A stretch of DNA of 64,000 nucleotides from Arthrobacter oryzae. Its GTDB lineage: Bacteria > Actinomycetota > Actinomycetes > Actinomycetales > Micrococcaceae. Made by a program: the position numbers and the translations under genes. The notes under the pieces were generated by a model. The model was not told where the DNA came from. It did no database searches and saw only the letters and a list, made by a program, of their open reading frames with translations. Below, one piece after another: positions 34,191-43,565 of this stretch. Every line of letters begins with the position of its first letter. The stretch's first letter is position 1. The stretch is from assembly GCF_030812315.1 (NCBI RefSeq), contig NZ_JAUSSM010000005.1:124001-188000 (forward strand). The letters are read 5' to 3'.

Positions 34191-35162
34191 ATGACCATGA
34201 CAACTGAGCAGGCCGCCTGGTTTGCAGGTACGTTCGAGAAGCTCGTTGCCAATGTAGGGCAGGCGGTCCTGGGCAAGGCCCACGTCATCCGCCTGACCTT
34301 CACAGCCATGCTGGCCGAAGGGCATGTCCTCTTCGAGGATGCGCCCGGGACCGGCAAGACCTCCCTGGCGCGCGCCCTGGCAGCGACGGTGCAGGGCTCC
34401 AACAACCGCATCCAGTTCACCCCGGACCTGCTGCCCTCCGACGTCACGGGCGTAACAATCTACGACCAGAAGACGCAGAAGTTCGAGTTCCACAAGGGCC
34501 CCATCTTCAACAACATCGTGCTGGCTGACGAAATCAACCGTGCGTCGCCCAAGACACAGTCCGCCCTCCTCGAGGTCATGGAGGAATCGCGGGTCACTGT
34601 CGACGGCACCACGTACGAAGCCGGCCGCCCCTTCATGGTGATGGCCACGCAGAACCCGATCGAACAGGCGGGCACCTACCGCCTGCCCGAAGCCCAGCTG
34701 GACCGCTTCCTGATCAAGACCTCCATTGGCTACCCGGACCACGCGTCAACCGTGAAACTGCTCGGCGGCGCCAACCTCAAGGACCGGTCCAAGGAAATCA
34801 CCGCCGTCATCACCACGCAGGCAATCGGCGACATGGCGGACCTGGCCGCCACGACCCACGTGGACACCGCGGTATTGGAATACATCTCGCGGCTTTGCGA
34901 GGAGACCCGCAACGCCCCTGAGACCCGGCTCGGTGTCTCCGTCCGCGGTGCCCTGGCCATGGTCCGGGCCGCCAAGGTCTGGGCAGCAAGCCAGGGCCGC
35001 AACTTCGTTCTTCCGGATGACGTGAAGGATCTTGCCAGCGTGGTCTGGACCCACCGCTTTGTGATGGATCCGGAAGCCGAATTCTCCGGCGCCACCGCGG
35101 AAGCTGTGCTGGCCCGCGTCCTGACCGAGGTCGCTGCCCCGCAGCAGCGCGCCGGCGTCTAA
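34191..35162 (+). CDS. MoxR-family AAA+ ATPase
   Basis: A 323-residue AAA_3/MoxR ATPase. Walker A is EDAPGTGKTSLA (about residues 47-58), Walker B LADEINRASPKTQSALLEVMEE, and sensor 1 VMATQNPIEQAGTYRLPEAQLDRF, all intact. MoxR proteins act as chaperone-like remodellers, typically alongside DUF58 and transglutaminase or VWA partners, in assembling or activating complexes. Those two partners follow at once (50-bp gap, then a 4-bp overlap). ATG at 34191 gives MTMTTEQAAWFAG with GGAAGAGG upstream. TAGACTAAT at 34123-34131 might be a weak internal promoter, but co-transcription with the giant gene is also plausible. Confidence 0.92.
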   Translation: MTMTTEQAAWFAGTFEKLVANVGQAVLGKAHVIRLTFTAMLAEGHVLFEDAPGTGKTSLARALAATVQGSNNRIQFTPDLLPSDVTGVTIYDQKTQKFEFHKGPIFNNIVLADEINRASPKTQSALLEVMEESRVTVDGTTYEAGRPFMVMATQNPIEQAGTYRLPEAQLDRFLIKTSIGYPDHASTVKLLGGANLKDRSKEITAVITTQAIGDMADLAATTHVDTAVLEYISRLCEETRNAPETRLGVSVRGALAMVRAAKVWAASQGRNFVLPDDVKDLASVVWTHRFVMDPEAEFSGATAEAVLARVLTEVAAPQQRAGV

Positions 35163-35212
35163 AGGTGCCCTCACCGTTCCGGCACGACTCACGCGCGAAC
35201 AAAGGCACAGAT

Positions 35213-36544
35213 ATGTCCAGCAGCACTCCGTTGACCCGGCTTGCTGAACGCCTGAAGAGGCGGTTTTCCAGTGACGGGGCGGCGTCCCGGCTGCACCCGG
35301 CCGCCATGTGGTCCGAAGCCGTCAGCACGGCCGGCCTCGCACTTGCACCCGTCTGGTCCAACGTCCGCGGTCTCTGGCTGAAGTACGCCTGGCCGGTGCT
35401 CTCGGTGGTGAGCGTCCTGGGCTGGTCCGTCCTGGCCGCTTCCATTCTGCTGTGGAGCGTCGGCCAGGCCTACGGCTGGCAGGAGGCGAAGGCCGCCGCG
35501 GTGGCAGCCTTCGTCCTGTTTGTCCTCGCCGTCGGCTTCATCCTGGGCCGCTCCTCCTATGGTGTGGTGCTGGACCTGGCCAGGACCAGGGTGGCAGTAG
35601 GGGACAGCGCCGTCGGTAGCATCGCGGTGTCCAACACCTCCACGCGCCCCCTCCTGCCGGCCGCACTGGAGCTCCCCGTGGGGGCCGCAACTGCCGTCTT
35701 TCACCTGCCGCGGATGAAACCGCAGCAGGTCCACGAGGACCTGTTCACTATTCCCACGGCCCGGCGCGCGGTGATCATGGTGGGTCCGGTGCGGTCGGTC
35801 CGCGCCGACCCCCTTCACCTGTTGCGGCGCCAAGTGCTGTGGACTGAGCCGGAAGACCTCTACGTACACCCTCGAACGGTTGCCCTGGCCGGTTCCGCCG
35901 CCGGTTTCATCCGCGATCTTGAGGGCATGCCCACCACGGACCTGTCCAGTGCGGATGTGTCGTTCCACGCCCTCCGCGACTACGTGCCGGGCGACGACCG
36001 CCGCCACATCCACTGGAAAACCACAGCCCGGACCAACAAGCTTATGGTGCGGCAGTTCGAAGAGACCCGCCGCGCGCACCTTGCCATCTCGCTCTCCATC
36101 AACACGGACGAGTACGAGTCCGAGCAGGAATTCGAGTTGGCCATTTCCGCCGCCGCGTCCATCGGGCGCCAGGCAATCCGCGAGCAGCGCGAACTCGATG
36201 TGCTCACCCAGAAGGGGCCCCTCCGGTGCGAAACGGGCCGGAACATGCTCGACGACATGACCCGGATCGTGGGTTCACCGATGCGGAAGACCGCCGTCGA
36301 CCTTGCCCGGACGCTAGCCGACACCATCCCGAATGCTTCGGTGGTCTTCTTCGTTGTGGGCAGCCGGGTCACTCCCGCCCAGCTTCGCTCGGCCGCTGCC
36401 TCGGTGGCGCCGGGAGTGCGCAGCCTCGCCGTCCGCCTCCAGACGGGCGCAGCGCCCGCGCGTGCCAACATTGCGGACCTGACAGTCCTGACGCTGGGAG
36501 ACCTGTCCGACCTCGCCATCATCCTCAGGAAGGCGGCTGCATGA
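35213..36544 (+). CDS. DUF58 membrane protein
   Basis: A 443-residue protein with two closely spaced hydrophobic segments near residues 60-120, followed by a large cytoplasmic region. The DUF58 core is explicit: YVPGDDRRHIHWKTTARTNKL (about residues 258-278) and MVRQFEET. DUF58 proteins pair with MoxR ATPases and have a VWA-like fold, but their biochemical role is not settled. The start is ATG at 35213, preferred for AAAGG 8 nt upstream; a GTG at 35165 would add 16 residues. It overlaps the next gene by an ATGA. Together with MoxR and the transglutaminase-like protein it forms the common MoxR-DUF58-TgpA trio. Confidence 0.88.
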   Translation: MSSSTPLTRLAERLKRRFSSDGAASRLHPAAMWSEAVSTAGLALAPVWSNVRGLWLKYAWPVLSVVSVLGWSVLAASILLWSVGQAYGWQEAKAAAVAAFVLFVLAVGFILGRSSYGVVLDLARTRVAVGDSAVGSIAVSNTSTRPLLPAALELPVGAATAVFHLPRMKPQQVHEDLFTIPTARRAVIMVGPVRSVRADPLHLLRRQVLWTEPEDLYVHPRTVALAGSAAGFIRDLEGMPTTDLSSADVSFHALRDYVPGDDRRHIHWKTTARTNKLMVRQFEETRRAHLAISLSINTDEYESEQEFELAISAAASIGRQAIREQRELDVLTQKGPLRCETGRNMLDDMTRIVGSPMRKTAVDLARTLADTIPNASVVFFVVGSRVTPAQLRSAAASVAPGVRSLAVRLQTGAAPARANIADLTVLTLGDLSDLAIILRKAAA

Positions 36545-39078
36545 GCTCCGCGCCCGCTTTCCGACCGCGCAGGCAGCCCGCCCAGCCACAGCCCTCCGTC
36601 TTCAGCGACGGGCAGCCCGCCTGGCATTTTGCGCTCGACGCCGGTGCTCTGGTTGTCCTGCTGGGGCTGGGGGTCCTCGGGTTTAGCCTCAGCTTCGGCG
36701 GCGACCCCTACTATCTGATTGCCGGATTCGGCGGGATCCTGCTCGGGCTTGGAATTGCAGCAGCCAACGCACACTTCAGGCTGGGGACGCTGATCACCGC
36801 GGCCGCCACGCTCGGCTCGTACCTGGTCCTGGGCACCCTGCTGGCAGTGCCGGACGCGGCCATCGCCGGTTTTGTTCCCACGCTGGAGTCGCTGCGGACC
36901 CTCCTGCTCGGCGTCGTCTTTTCCTGGAAGGACATGCTGACGGTTGGTGTTCCGGTGGGAACCGCCGGGGGGATGCTCATAGTCCCTTTCCTCAGCGCGC
37001 TCATCACGGCGCTGTCCGCAGGGCTGATGACGTGGCGGTTGAAGAGCCCTTACTGGCCACTCCTGCCCGTCCTGGTGTTGTTCGTCACCGGTATCGCGTT
37101 CAGCACCAACGCCGGCTTCCTCAATGTGGAGCGCGGAATTTCGCTGACGGTGGTGGCGGTGGCCTGGGCTACCTTCCGCCGGGACGCGCACCGGCGCCGC
37201 GACACGCGCAAGGTGTCCGTGAACCGGCCGGAGTCGGACGCGGCCACCACGCGCCGCGCCAGGGTTCGCCGGCTGGGATCCACCGCCGGAGTCATAGCTG
37301 CCTGCGTTGCCATCACCGCTGTGGCTTCGCCGCTGGTTACCGCCAGTGATGACAGGACGGTCCTTCGCAACACGATCGTTCCGCCGTTCGACCCGAAGGA
37401 CTACATCACCCCCTTGGCGAGCTTCCGCAACTTCGTCAAAGACAAGAAGGACGACAATCTTTTCGTCGTGAAGGGGCTGCCACGGGACGGACGAGTCAGG
37501 CTTGCGGCGCTGGACGCCTTCAACGGCACCAACTACAACATGGACCCGGACAGCTCCGGTAACTTCAGCAAGGTGGGGGACGCGAAGTCCCTCAACACCC
37601 TGGCCGGTTCCGACGGAATTGTACCCAGCAACGATTACACGCTGGATATCACCATTGAGGATTACCAGGGGTACTTCCTGCCCGGTGGCCGCCGCACCAC
37701 TGGAATCAGTTTCACCGGGGACTCTTCCGGAGCCGCGTCCGGTCTGTACTTCAACTCCGGGACGGACACCGCGGTTACCACCAAGGGCCTCGCGAAGGGC
37801 GATGCGTACAGCGTCCAGGTATCCGATCCCGCAAAACTCGAACATGGCCAGCTGACGCAGTACGACTTCGCCAAGGTGGCTCTGCCGGACGCCGCGGAAG
37901 TACCGCCCGTGGTCGGTTCGCAGGCCAATGACCTGTCCGCAGATGCTCCCACGGCAATCGACCGGGTCCGGCAGATCGAGGCCCACTTCCAGAAGAAGGG
38001 GGCGTTCAGCAACGGCCTGATCGACGACGGCCAGCTGCCGAGCGTGTCCGGGCACGGTTCGGCACGCATCCGCAGCCTCCTGACTGCCAAGCAGATGCTG
38101 GGTGACGACGAGCAGTACGCCGTGGCGATGTCGCTGATGCTGCGGCACCTGGGTATCCCGTCGCGGGTAGTGATGGGTTTCTACCCTGATCCGAAGAGCC
38201 CTGAGAACGGTGCCGGAGAAGTGAAGATCACCGGCAAGGACGTCCACGCCTGGGTAGAGGTGGCCTTCGACCGTGTCGGCTGGGTGTCCTTCGACCCCAC
38301 TCCGCCCAAGGACAACGTCCCGATTCCGCCGGACCCGGAGAACAAGTCCAAGCCCAAGCCCCAGGTCCTGCAGCCGCCGCCCCCGCCGCAGGAGCCGGCC
38401 GACCTGCCGCCGGACTCCTCCCCGGACGCGCTGGACGCGGACCAGAAGAAGAACAATCCGTGGCTGTTCTGGGGGCCCATCCTCACCGCAATCGGCATTG
38501 CCCTGATCCCCATCGGAACCCTGGCGCTGCCGCTGCTGCTCATCGCGCTGCTCAAGAGCCGGCGCCGCAAGGCCCGTTTCTCTGACGGACATCCGGCCCA
38601 ACGGGTTGGCGGCGGCTGGAACGAAGTAGTCAGCCTCGCAACAGACATGGGTGCCGCCGTGGACACCCGCGCAACACGACGGGAGTCCGCCGTCGTCCTT
38701 GGCGAGGCATTCCCCGGAACGGCGGGCACCACCACGCTGCTGGCGCACCGTGCCGATGCTTCCATTTTCGGTGCCGGCCAGCCCAGCGAAACAGAGGTCC
38801 AGGAGTACTGGACCATCGTGGACGGCTCGCTGAAGGAAATGACCGCCACCGTGGGTTTCTGGGGACGGCAAGCTGCCCGTTTCTCGCCGCGTTCCCTCCT
38901 GTCGGACGGCAGGACCGCACTCAAGCTGAAGGGCCTCCGGCCTGTCCGGACGGCAAAACCGGAACCCGCGGGTAGGGTGGATGGCGGTCCGGCACCGTCG
39001 GGCCCTGCCGCGTCCGCGACGGACGATGAACAGACCGTGCTACGGCGCGATTTGAGAGAGAACCGCAACGAACCATGA
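36541..39078 (+). CDS. TgpA-like transglutaminase-fold membrane protein with Cys-to-Asp active site
   Basis: An 845-residue protein. About six N-terminal membrane segments (residues 28-270) are followed by an extracytoplasmic transglutaminase-core domain (about 370-600), a Pro-rich linker, another membrane segment (NPWLFWGPILTAIGIAL) and a cytoplasmic DUF4129-like tail. The core aligns clearly (DEQYAVAMSLMLRHLGIPSRVVMGF, DVHAWVEV, SFDPTP). The catalytic Cys position in GxCEQYA is Asp523 here (GDDEQYA), while His569 and Asp585 remain. Thiol-based transglutaminase or protease chemistry is therefore not expected. Near the C-terminus DEQTVLRRD (Thr832) matches the cluster's recurring Thr motif. 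It overlaps both neighbours by 4 bp. Confidence 0.88.
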   Translation: MSSAPAFRPRRQPAQPQPSVFSDGQPAWHFALDAGALVVLLGLGVLGFSLSFGGDPYYLIAGFGGILLGLGIAAANAHFRLGTLITAAATLGSYLVLGTLLAVPDAAIAGFVPTLESLRTLLLGVVFSWKDMLTVGVPVGTAGGMLIVPFLSALITALSAGLMTWRLKSPYWPLLPVLVLFVTGIAFSTNAGFLNVERGISLTVVAVAWATFRRDAHRRRDTRKVSVNRPESDAATTRRARVRRLGSTAGVIAACVAITAVASPLVTASDDRTVLRNTIVPPFDPKDYITPLASFRNFVKDKKDDNLFVVKGLPRDGRVRLAALDAFNGTNYNMDPDSSGNFSKVGDAKSLNTLAGSDGIVPSNDYTLDITIEDYQGYFLPGGRRTTGISFTGDSSGAASGLYFNSGTDTAVTTKGLAKGDAYSVQVSDPAKLEHGQLTQYDFAKVALPDAAEVPPVVGSQANDLSADAPTAIDRVRQIEAHFQKKGAFSNGLIDDGQLPSVSGHGSARIRSLLTAKQMLGDDEQYAVAMSLMLRHLGIPSRVVMGFYPDPKSPENGAGEVKITGKDVHAWVEVAFDRVGWVSFDPTPPKDNVPIPPDPENKSKPKPQVLQPPPPPQEPADLPPDSSPDALDADQKKNNPWLFWGPILTAIGIALIPIGTLALPLLLIALLKSRRRKARFSDGHPAQRVGGGWNEVVSLATDMGAAVDTRATRRESAVVLGEAFPGTAGTTTLLAHRADASIFGAGQPSETEVQEYWTIVDGSLKEMTATVGFWGRQAARFSPRSLLSDGRTALKLKGLRPVRTAKPEPAGRVDGGPAPSGPAASATDDEQTVLRRDLRENRNEP

Positions 39079-40727
39079 TGCACGACCCTGAGCGCTGCCA
39101 GCGCTGCCAGCAGCTGATACGTCCCGGAGCGACGTTCTGCCCGGCCTGCGGGGCCCCTCTCACTAACAGGGCCGCCCGCAATGTCCGGAACATCGACCAC
39201 TCGCAGCGGGAGCTGATGGAGCGGTCCGCCGCGCATGGCAGCCCGATTCCCGGTAGTATCCCCGTAGCGCAGGCAGGGGCGGACGCCGCCGCCGACGTAC
39301 AAGGGGGAGGTACCGGAATGGGTGGCAAGCTGGACTTGATTCCCGCAGCGGCCGGACGGCGCCTGGGCGCCGCCGTGCTCGACTGGGTGGGGCCGGCCGC
39401 GTTGCTGGTGGCAATGCTCACCATCGGGTTCACCACCATCACGCGCACCCAGAGCGGCGGCTTCATCATCTACAACACGGGCACGCTGGTGCTGCTGGGC
39501 AGCATCGCCGTTGGCATCACCGTGGTTTACATGCTGGTCCAGCTCGGAATCGAAGGACGCACCGGCAACACCATCGGCAACCGGCTCATGGGCATCCGCA
39601 GCACCGACCCTGACGGGTACGCCCCTGGCGCCGGGCCCGTTTTCCTGCGGGGCCTCATCACGGGGGCGGGACTCATCCTTTCCGTGGTGGCAGCCGTGCT
39701 CGTGGTGGTTTTCAAGTGGTTCGAGGCCGCCCTCTGGATCCTTGTGCCACTGTTGCTGCTCGGCGTCGCCTGGGCGTTCGTAGTGGTGGTTTCCAACTCC
39801 TGGGACAAGAACGGCAGGCTCAGGGGCTGGCATGACACCGCGGCCAAGACCCTCGTCTTCGACGTCAACGCCGGACGCAACCCCGTGACAAGCGGCGGCA
39901 TCCAAGGTCCGTACAGTTTCGCGCCGCTGGACCTTCCGCCTGTGCAGCAGGTGTCCTCCCCGATTGCGGGTGCGGCGGGCAGGCCGGCCCAAGCGATGCC
40001 GGCGCAAACCGCGCAAGCACCCACCAATGCCCAGGTCATCAACCCCCAGGTCACCAATGCCCAGGTCATCAACCCCCAGGGCGCTCCGGTCCAGGGCTCC
40101 AACCAGCCTGTCGCTGTTCCGCAGCCACCCCTGAACCCGAACCAGTGGCAGCCGCCGGCGACCCCCCAGCCGTGGGCGGCCCCGGCCGCGGCGGCCCCTG
40201 TTCCACCGGTGGCGCCTGCCCAAGCGGAGCCCGCCGGGCCTGCCCCCGTCGGGATCCAGCCGGGGCCTGCCCCGATCCAGGGCCCGACGGCGCAGGCACC
40301 GACGGCGCAGGCACCCTCGGTTCCGGCGTGGGGCTTCCACCCGGACGACGACCACGACCGCACCCAAATGCGCGGCCAAGCCGCCCCGGCACCGGTTGCC
40401 GTGCTGCGGATCCGGCTGGACGACGGCCGTGATTTCCAGCTTGACCGCAGCGTCCTCATCGGGCGTAATCCGCGCGGGCTGCCGGGCGAAGATATCGCGC
40501 AGCTGCTGGCAGTCGCCGACCCCGGCCGTTCCATCTCCAAGACCCACCTGCACCTTCTCGAGGACAACGGCGGCGTCTGGGTCACAGACCGCAACTCAAC
40601 CAACGGCAGCGCCGTCACCACCCCTGACGGCATCCGAACAGCTTTGCAGGCCGGGGAACCCGCCTATGTACGCCCAGGGTCCACCGTGCACTTCGGTGAC
40701 CGCACCTTCCACCTAGGACAGGCATGA
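39075..40727 (+). CDS. Zinc-ribbon / RDD membrane / FHA-domain protein
   Basis: A 550-residue protein. It begins with a zinc ribbon (CQRCQQ...CPACG; residues 8-25), then an RDD membrane domain with about four helices (residues 90-270), a long Pro/Ala/Gln-rich linker and a C-terminal FHA domain (about 435-550). FHA phospho-Thr-binding residues look intact: IGRNP, SISKTH and NSTNGS. Just before it, HDRTQMRG (Thr430) resembles the Thr motif seen in other cluster proteins. It probably recruits phosphorylated partners to the membrane. ATG at 39075 or 39078 are equally possible because of the ATGATG overlap with the upstream stop. It overlaps the phosphatase gene by ATGA. Confidence 0.87.
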   Translation: MMHDPERCQRCQQLIRPGATFCPACGAPLTNRAARNVRNIDHSQRELMERSAAHGSPIPGSIPVAQAGADAAADVQGGGTGMGGKLDLIPAAAGRRLGAAVLDWVGPAALLVAMLTIGFTTITRTQSGGFIIYNTGTLVLLGSIAVGITVVYMLVQLGIEGRTGNTIGNRLMGIRSTDPDGYAPGAGPVFLRGLITGAGLILSVVAAVLVVVFKWFEAALWILVPLLLLGVAWAFVVVVSNSWDKNGRLRGWHDTAAKTLVFDVNAGRNPVTSGGIQGPYSFAPLDLPPVQQVSSPIAGAAGRPAQAMPAQTAQAPTNAQVINPQVTNAQVINPQGAPVQGSNQPVAVPQPPLNPNQWQPPATPQPWAAPAAAAPVPPVAPAQAEPAGPAPVGIQPGPAPIQGPTAQAPTAQAPSVPAWGFHPDDDHDRTQMRGQAAPAPVAVLRIRLDDGRDFQLDRSVLIGRNPRGLPGEDIAQLLAVADPGRSISKTHLHLLEDNGGVWVTDRNSTNGSAVTTPDGIRTALQAGEPAYVRPGSTVHFGDRTFHLGQA

Positions 40728-41719
40728 ATCCCCAGCCGGCAGCCGCCACCTCCGACACGGGCCGGGAGCCCGGACTCCAATTGAGCTGCGGCTACGGCAC
40801 CGACCGTGGCCTGCGCCGGGAACTCAATGAGGATTCGTTCATAGCCTCGGATCCGGTGTTCGCGGTCGCGGACGGCATGGGAGGCCACGAAGCGGGCGAG
40901 ATCGCCAGCGGAATCTGTGTCCGGACGCTTGCCGGGATGCCGCAGCTGGCTAATGGGGAACGGACCGCCACGGCCGACGTCGTCCAGCAGTACCTGGTCA
41001 GTGCCGATGAACGCATCCGCACGGCCACCGGCTCGCGGGCCGGGACCACGCTCTCCGGAGTCGTGGTTGTGGAACAAATGGGCGTCCCTTACTGGCTGGT
41101 CGTGAACATCGGCGACTCGCGGACCTACCGGCTGAGCCAGGGCGAATTCACGCAGGTCAGCGTTGACCATTCCGAAGTGCAGGAACTTGTGGACGCCGGC
41201 GAAATCACCAAGGAGCAGGCAGCAGTACATCCGCGCAGGCACGTGGTGACCCGCGCGCTGGGGACAGGCGACGAGACGGAAGCCGATTACTGGCTGCTGC
41301 CCGTCGAGGAAGGCGACCGCATCATGGTCTGCTCGGACGGCCTGAACGCCGAGCTCACGGACGACCATATGTTCCGCATCCTCAGCACGGTGGGCCATCC
41401 CCAGGACGCCGTTGACGCCCTCATCCAGGCGGCACTCCGCAGCGGCGGCCGTGACAACGTCACCGTGATCGTTGTGGATGCCAAGAATGTCATGAACGAC
41501 GCCGGCACGGACACCGCGCCGCGTCCCGCCGTCGAGGACGAGGACACACTGCCGCGCACCGAAGTGCTCGACAGCACCGCGGTAGACACAGAGGAACTTC
41601 CCGAGGCTCCCGGTGCCGTAGGGCCCGCGGATGCACCGGACTCTTCAGACCAGGCCCCGGCCGTGGAGGATCCGGATGCCGTCAACGAAGACGAGGACCG
41701 CAACGATGGTCTCAAGTAG
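40724..41719 (+). CDS. PP2C-family Ser/Thr phosphatase
   Basis: A 331-residue metal-dependent phosphatase that should oppose the nearby kinase. All PP2C motifs are present: RRELNEDSF near residues 27-35, VADGMGGHEAGE, NIGDSRTYRL, CSDGLNAEL and GGRDNVTVIVVD, which supply the Asp residues for the Mn/Mg centre. After residue about 255 the tail is acidic and disordered, with DEDTLPRTEV (Thr275), another match to the cluster's Thr motif. No membrane segment is visible, unlike mycobacterial PstP, so it is probably cytoplasmic. It overlaps the RDD-FHA gene by 4 bp and the next gene by 14 bp. Confidence 0.93.
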   Translation: MNPQPAAATSDTGREPGLQLSCGYGTDRGLRRELNEDSFIASDPVFAVADGMGGHEAGEIASGICVRTLAGMPQLANGERTATADVVQQYLVSADERIRTATGSRAGTTLSGVVVVEQMGVPYWLVVNIGDSRTYRLSQGEFTQVSVDHSEVQELVDAGEITKEQAAVHPRRHVVTRALGTGDETEADYWLLPVEEGDRIMVCSDGLNAELTDDHMFRILSTVGHPQDAVDALIQAALRSGGRDNVTVIVVDAKNVMNDAGTDTAPRPAVEDEDTLPRTEVLDSTAVDTEELPEAPGAVGPADAPDSSDQAPAVEDPDAVNEDEDRNDGLK

Positions 41720-43565
41720 CTACACGCCGGGAACCTGGCTGGGGGTGGTCCGGTCAGGGACCGCTGTGCTGCTGGCGCCCGCGACACCGCCCGGCCTCGT
41801 GGACTCACTGTGGGAGCTTCTGGGCGGCGAGCCCGAGGTCCATGAAGTGTTGCATGCGGTGACCAGTGCTTCCTCCGGCTCCCTGGCTCAGATTCCGTGG
41901 TTCGGCATCGTGGAGTTCCGGGATTCCCTGCGCGTGTTCCTTCGGGGTGACATCGAGCTGACAGCCGGGCTTGCCGCAGGACCGGTGGAGCTGAACGGCA
42001 GCGACGTGACCACCTGGACCGAACGCCGGCTCAGCGAACCGCAATGGTACAAGGTCACGGTTCCCGGCGACGCTCCCGTTCCCGGCGTCTCGGCCGAGGC
42101 GGCCGAACTCCCGCTGCGGGAGGGGGTTGTGCTGATGCAGAGCCTCACTGTGGGACACATTGCCGCTGCCTTGCCGCCGATGCCGGAAACGCCCCGAACG
42201 GAAGCGGCCGGACCGGCTGCGGTGCCCGTCGCTGAAGTGTTTGTCGCTGAAGTGCCCGTGGCCAAAGTGCCCGTCGCTGAAGTGTCGGTCGCTGAAGCGC
42301 CCGTGGCCGAAGTCCCGGCGGCGGAGGTGCCTGCGGCATCAGTGGAACCCGCGCAAGCGCCGGCGGAGGTTCCGGAACCGGTTCGCGAAGCGCCGGCTGA
42401 ACACGGTGCGTCGGCCGAGACCGTGATGGGTCTTCCCGACGACCTTGAGTACACGAACGATGGAACGCCCGGCCTGCCGGACGATACGGGCTCGGACAAT
42501 GCGGCTACGGATGCCCACGGCACGGAGGTTCCCCATACCGTCGCCGGGACCGAGGCGCCGGAGCCGGTTCCCGCAAACGAGCTCACCGGAAGTTACGACC
42601 ACCTGTGGGACAAGACCGTGATGCGCCGCATTGAGGACGCCGCGGTGCGGGACGAACCCGAGGAGGAGCCCGAGGAGTTGCCCGGGAACCAGCCCGGGAA
42701 CCGCAGCGGCGAGCAGTCGGACAGCCCGGAGGAATCCGCCGACGGAGGCGATCAGCAGGAAGCAGCCGTGCAGGAACCGTCGCAGGTCCCCGCACAGCCA
42801 GCTGTCCCCGGCCCGCCGAGCATGCCGGTCGCGCCCCTGATCCCCGCCCAGCATGGCGGACTGATCGACTCAGTCCCTTGGAACACCAGCGGCGACCAGC
42901 CGGCCCGGCCGTCCGTGCCGCCGTCGTTCGTTCCGGAGCCGTCCGCGCAGCCGTCGTCAGCCGAGACGCCCGACTGGCAAAGCCTGTCAGCGGTGCCCCC
43001 GGCGCCGGAAGGCGACCACGACGGCGAAACGATCATGAAAAGCGACCTTGGGCTCGGGGTTGCCCCGCAGGCGCCGGCGCCGGCCGTTGCAAACGCCCCG
43101 GCGACGGGTCCCATGGTTCTGGCCCGTGTGTGCCCGCAAGGACACGCGAACCCGCCGACGCACTCGCAGTGCGCCGGCTGCGGTCTGGCACTGGGCTCCG
43201 ACGCCGTGCAGGTACGGCGGCCACGGCTGGGGCGTGTCCGGGTATCCACCGGTGACCTGATCGACCTGGACCAGTCACTCGTGATCGGCCGCCAGCCCTC
43301 CGTATCCCGGGTCCAAGGCGGCGGCATGCCGAAGCTCGTCCAGGTGGCCAGTCCCAGCGGCGACATTTCCCGGTCACATGTCGAAATCCGGCTTGAAGGC
43401 TGGCACGTGATGCTGTGCGACCTCAAAGCCACCAACGGCACCGTCCTGGTCCGGGAGGGCCAGCCACCCAGGCGCCTTGCCCAGAACGAGATGGCCATCC
43501 TTTTAGATGGTGATATTGCAGAACTCGGCGACGACGTCTCGCTGCGGTTCGAGGAGATTCTATGA
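41706..43565 (+). CDS. Zinc-ribbon/FHA protein with long disordered linker
   Basis: A 619-residue soluble protein. An N-terminal alpha/beta domain of about 150 residues (WLGVVRSGTAVLLAPATPP) is not recognised. A VAEVP-type pentapeptide tract and a Pro/Glu/Ala-rich region follow. The C-terminal part has a zinc ribbon (CPQGHANPPTHSQCAGC, near residue 475) and a canonical FHA domain with VIGRQPS, ISRSHVEIR and ATNGTVL. The linker contains three copies of the cluster's Thr motif: AETVMG (Thr239), DKTVMRR (Thr304) and GETIMKSD (Thr442). It may therefore be both substrate and reader of the kinase. ATG at 41706 overlaps the phosphatase by 14 bp and the kinase by ATGA. Confidence 0.8.
   Translation: MVSSSYTPGTWLGVVRSGTAVLLAPATPPGLVDSLWELLGGEPEVHEVLHAVTSASSGSLAQIPWFGIVEFRDSLRVFLRGDIELTAGLAAGPVELNGSDVTTWTERRLSEPQWYKVTVPGDAPVPGVSAEAAELPLREGVVLMQSLTVGHIAAALPPMPETPRTEAAGPAAVPVAEVFVAEVPVAKVPVAEVSVAEAPVAEVPAAEVPAASVEPAQAPAEVPEPVREAPAEHGASAETVMGLPDDLEYTNDGTPGLPDDTGSDNAATDAHGTEVPHTVAGTEAPEPVPANELTGSYDHLWDKTVMRRIEDAAVRDEPEEEPEELPGNQPGNRSGEQSDSPEESADGGDQQEAAVQEPSQVPAQPAVPGPPSMPVAPLIPAQHGGLIDSVPWNTSGDQPARPSVPPSFVPEPSAQPSSAETPDWQSLSAVPPAPEGDHDGETIMKSDLGLGVAPQAPAPAVANAPATGPMVLARVCPQGHANPPTHSQCAGCGLALGSDAVQVRRPRLGRVRVSTGDLIDLDQSLVIGRQPSVSRVQGGGMPKLVQVASPSGDISRSHVEIRLEGWHVMLCDLKATNGTVLVREGQPPRRLAQNEMAILLDGDIAELGDDVSLRFEEIL
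42228..42347 (+). repeat. Eight 15-bp repeats encoding VAEVP-like pentapeptides
   Basis: Eight in-frame 15-bp units (type gtcgctgaagtgccc) encode VAEVF, VAEVP, VAKVP, VAEVS, VAEAP, VAEVP, AAEVP and AASVE. Five of the units are nearly identical at DNA level, implying recent expansion. The tract is likely an extended linker. Confidence 0.85.

Noticed and set aside
35980..38871. Very long antisense open frame (about 960 codons) opposite the DUF58/transglutaminase genes
   Set aside because: It mirrors codon positions of strongly supported genes; GC-rich third positions suppress stops on the other strand. Its product is low-complexity His/Gly/Arg-rich with no domain.
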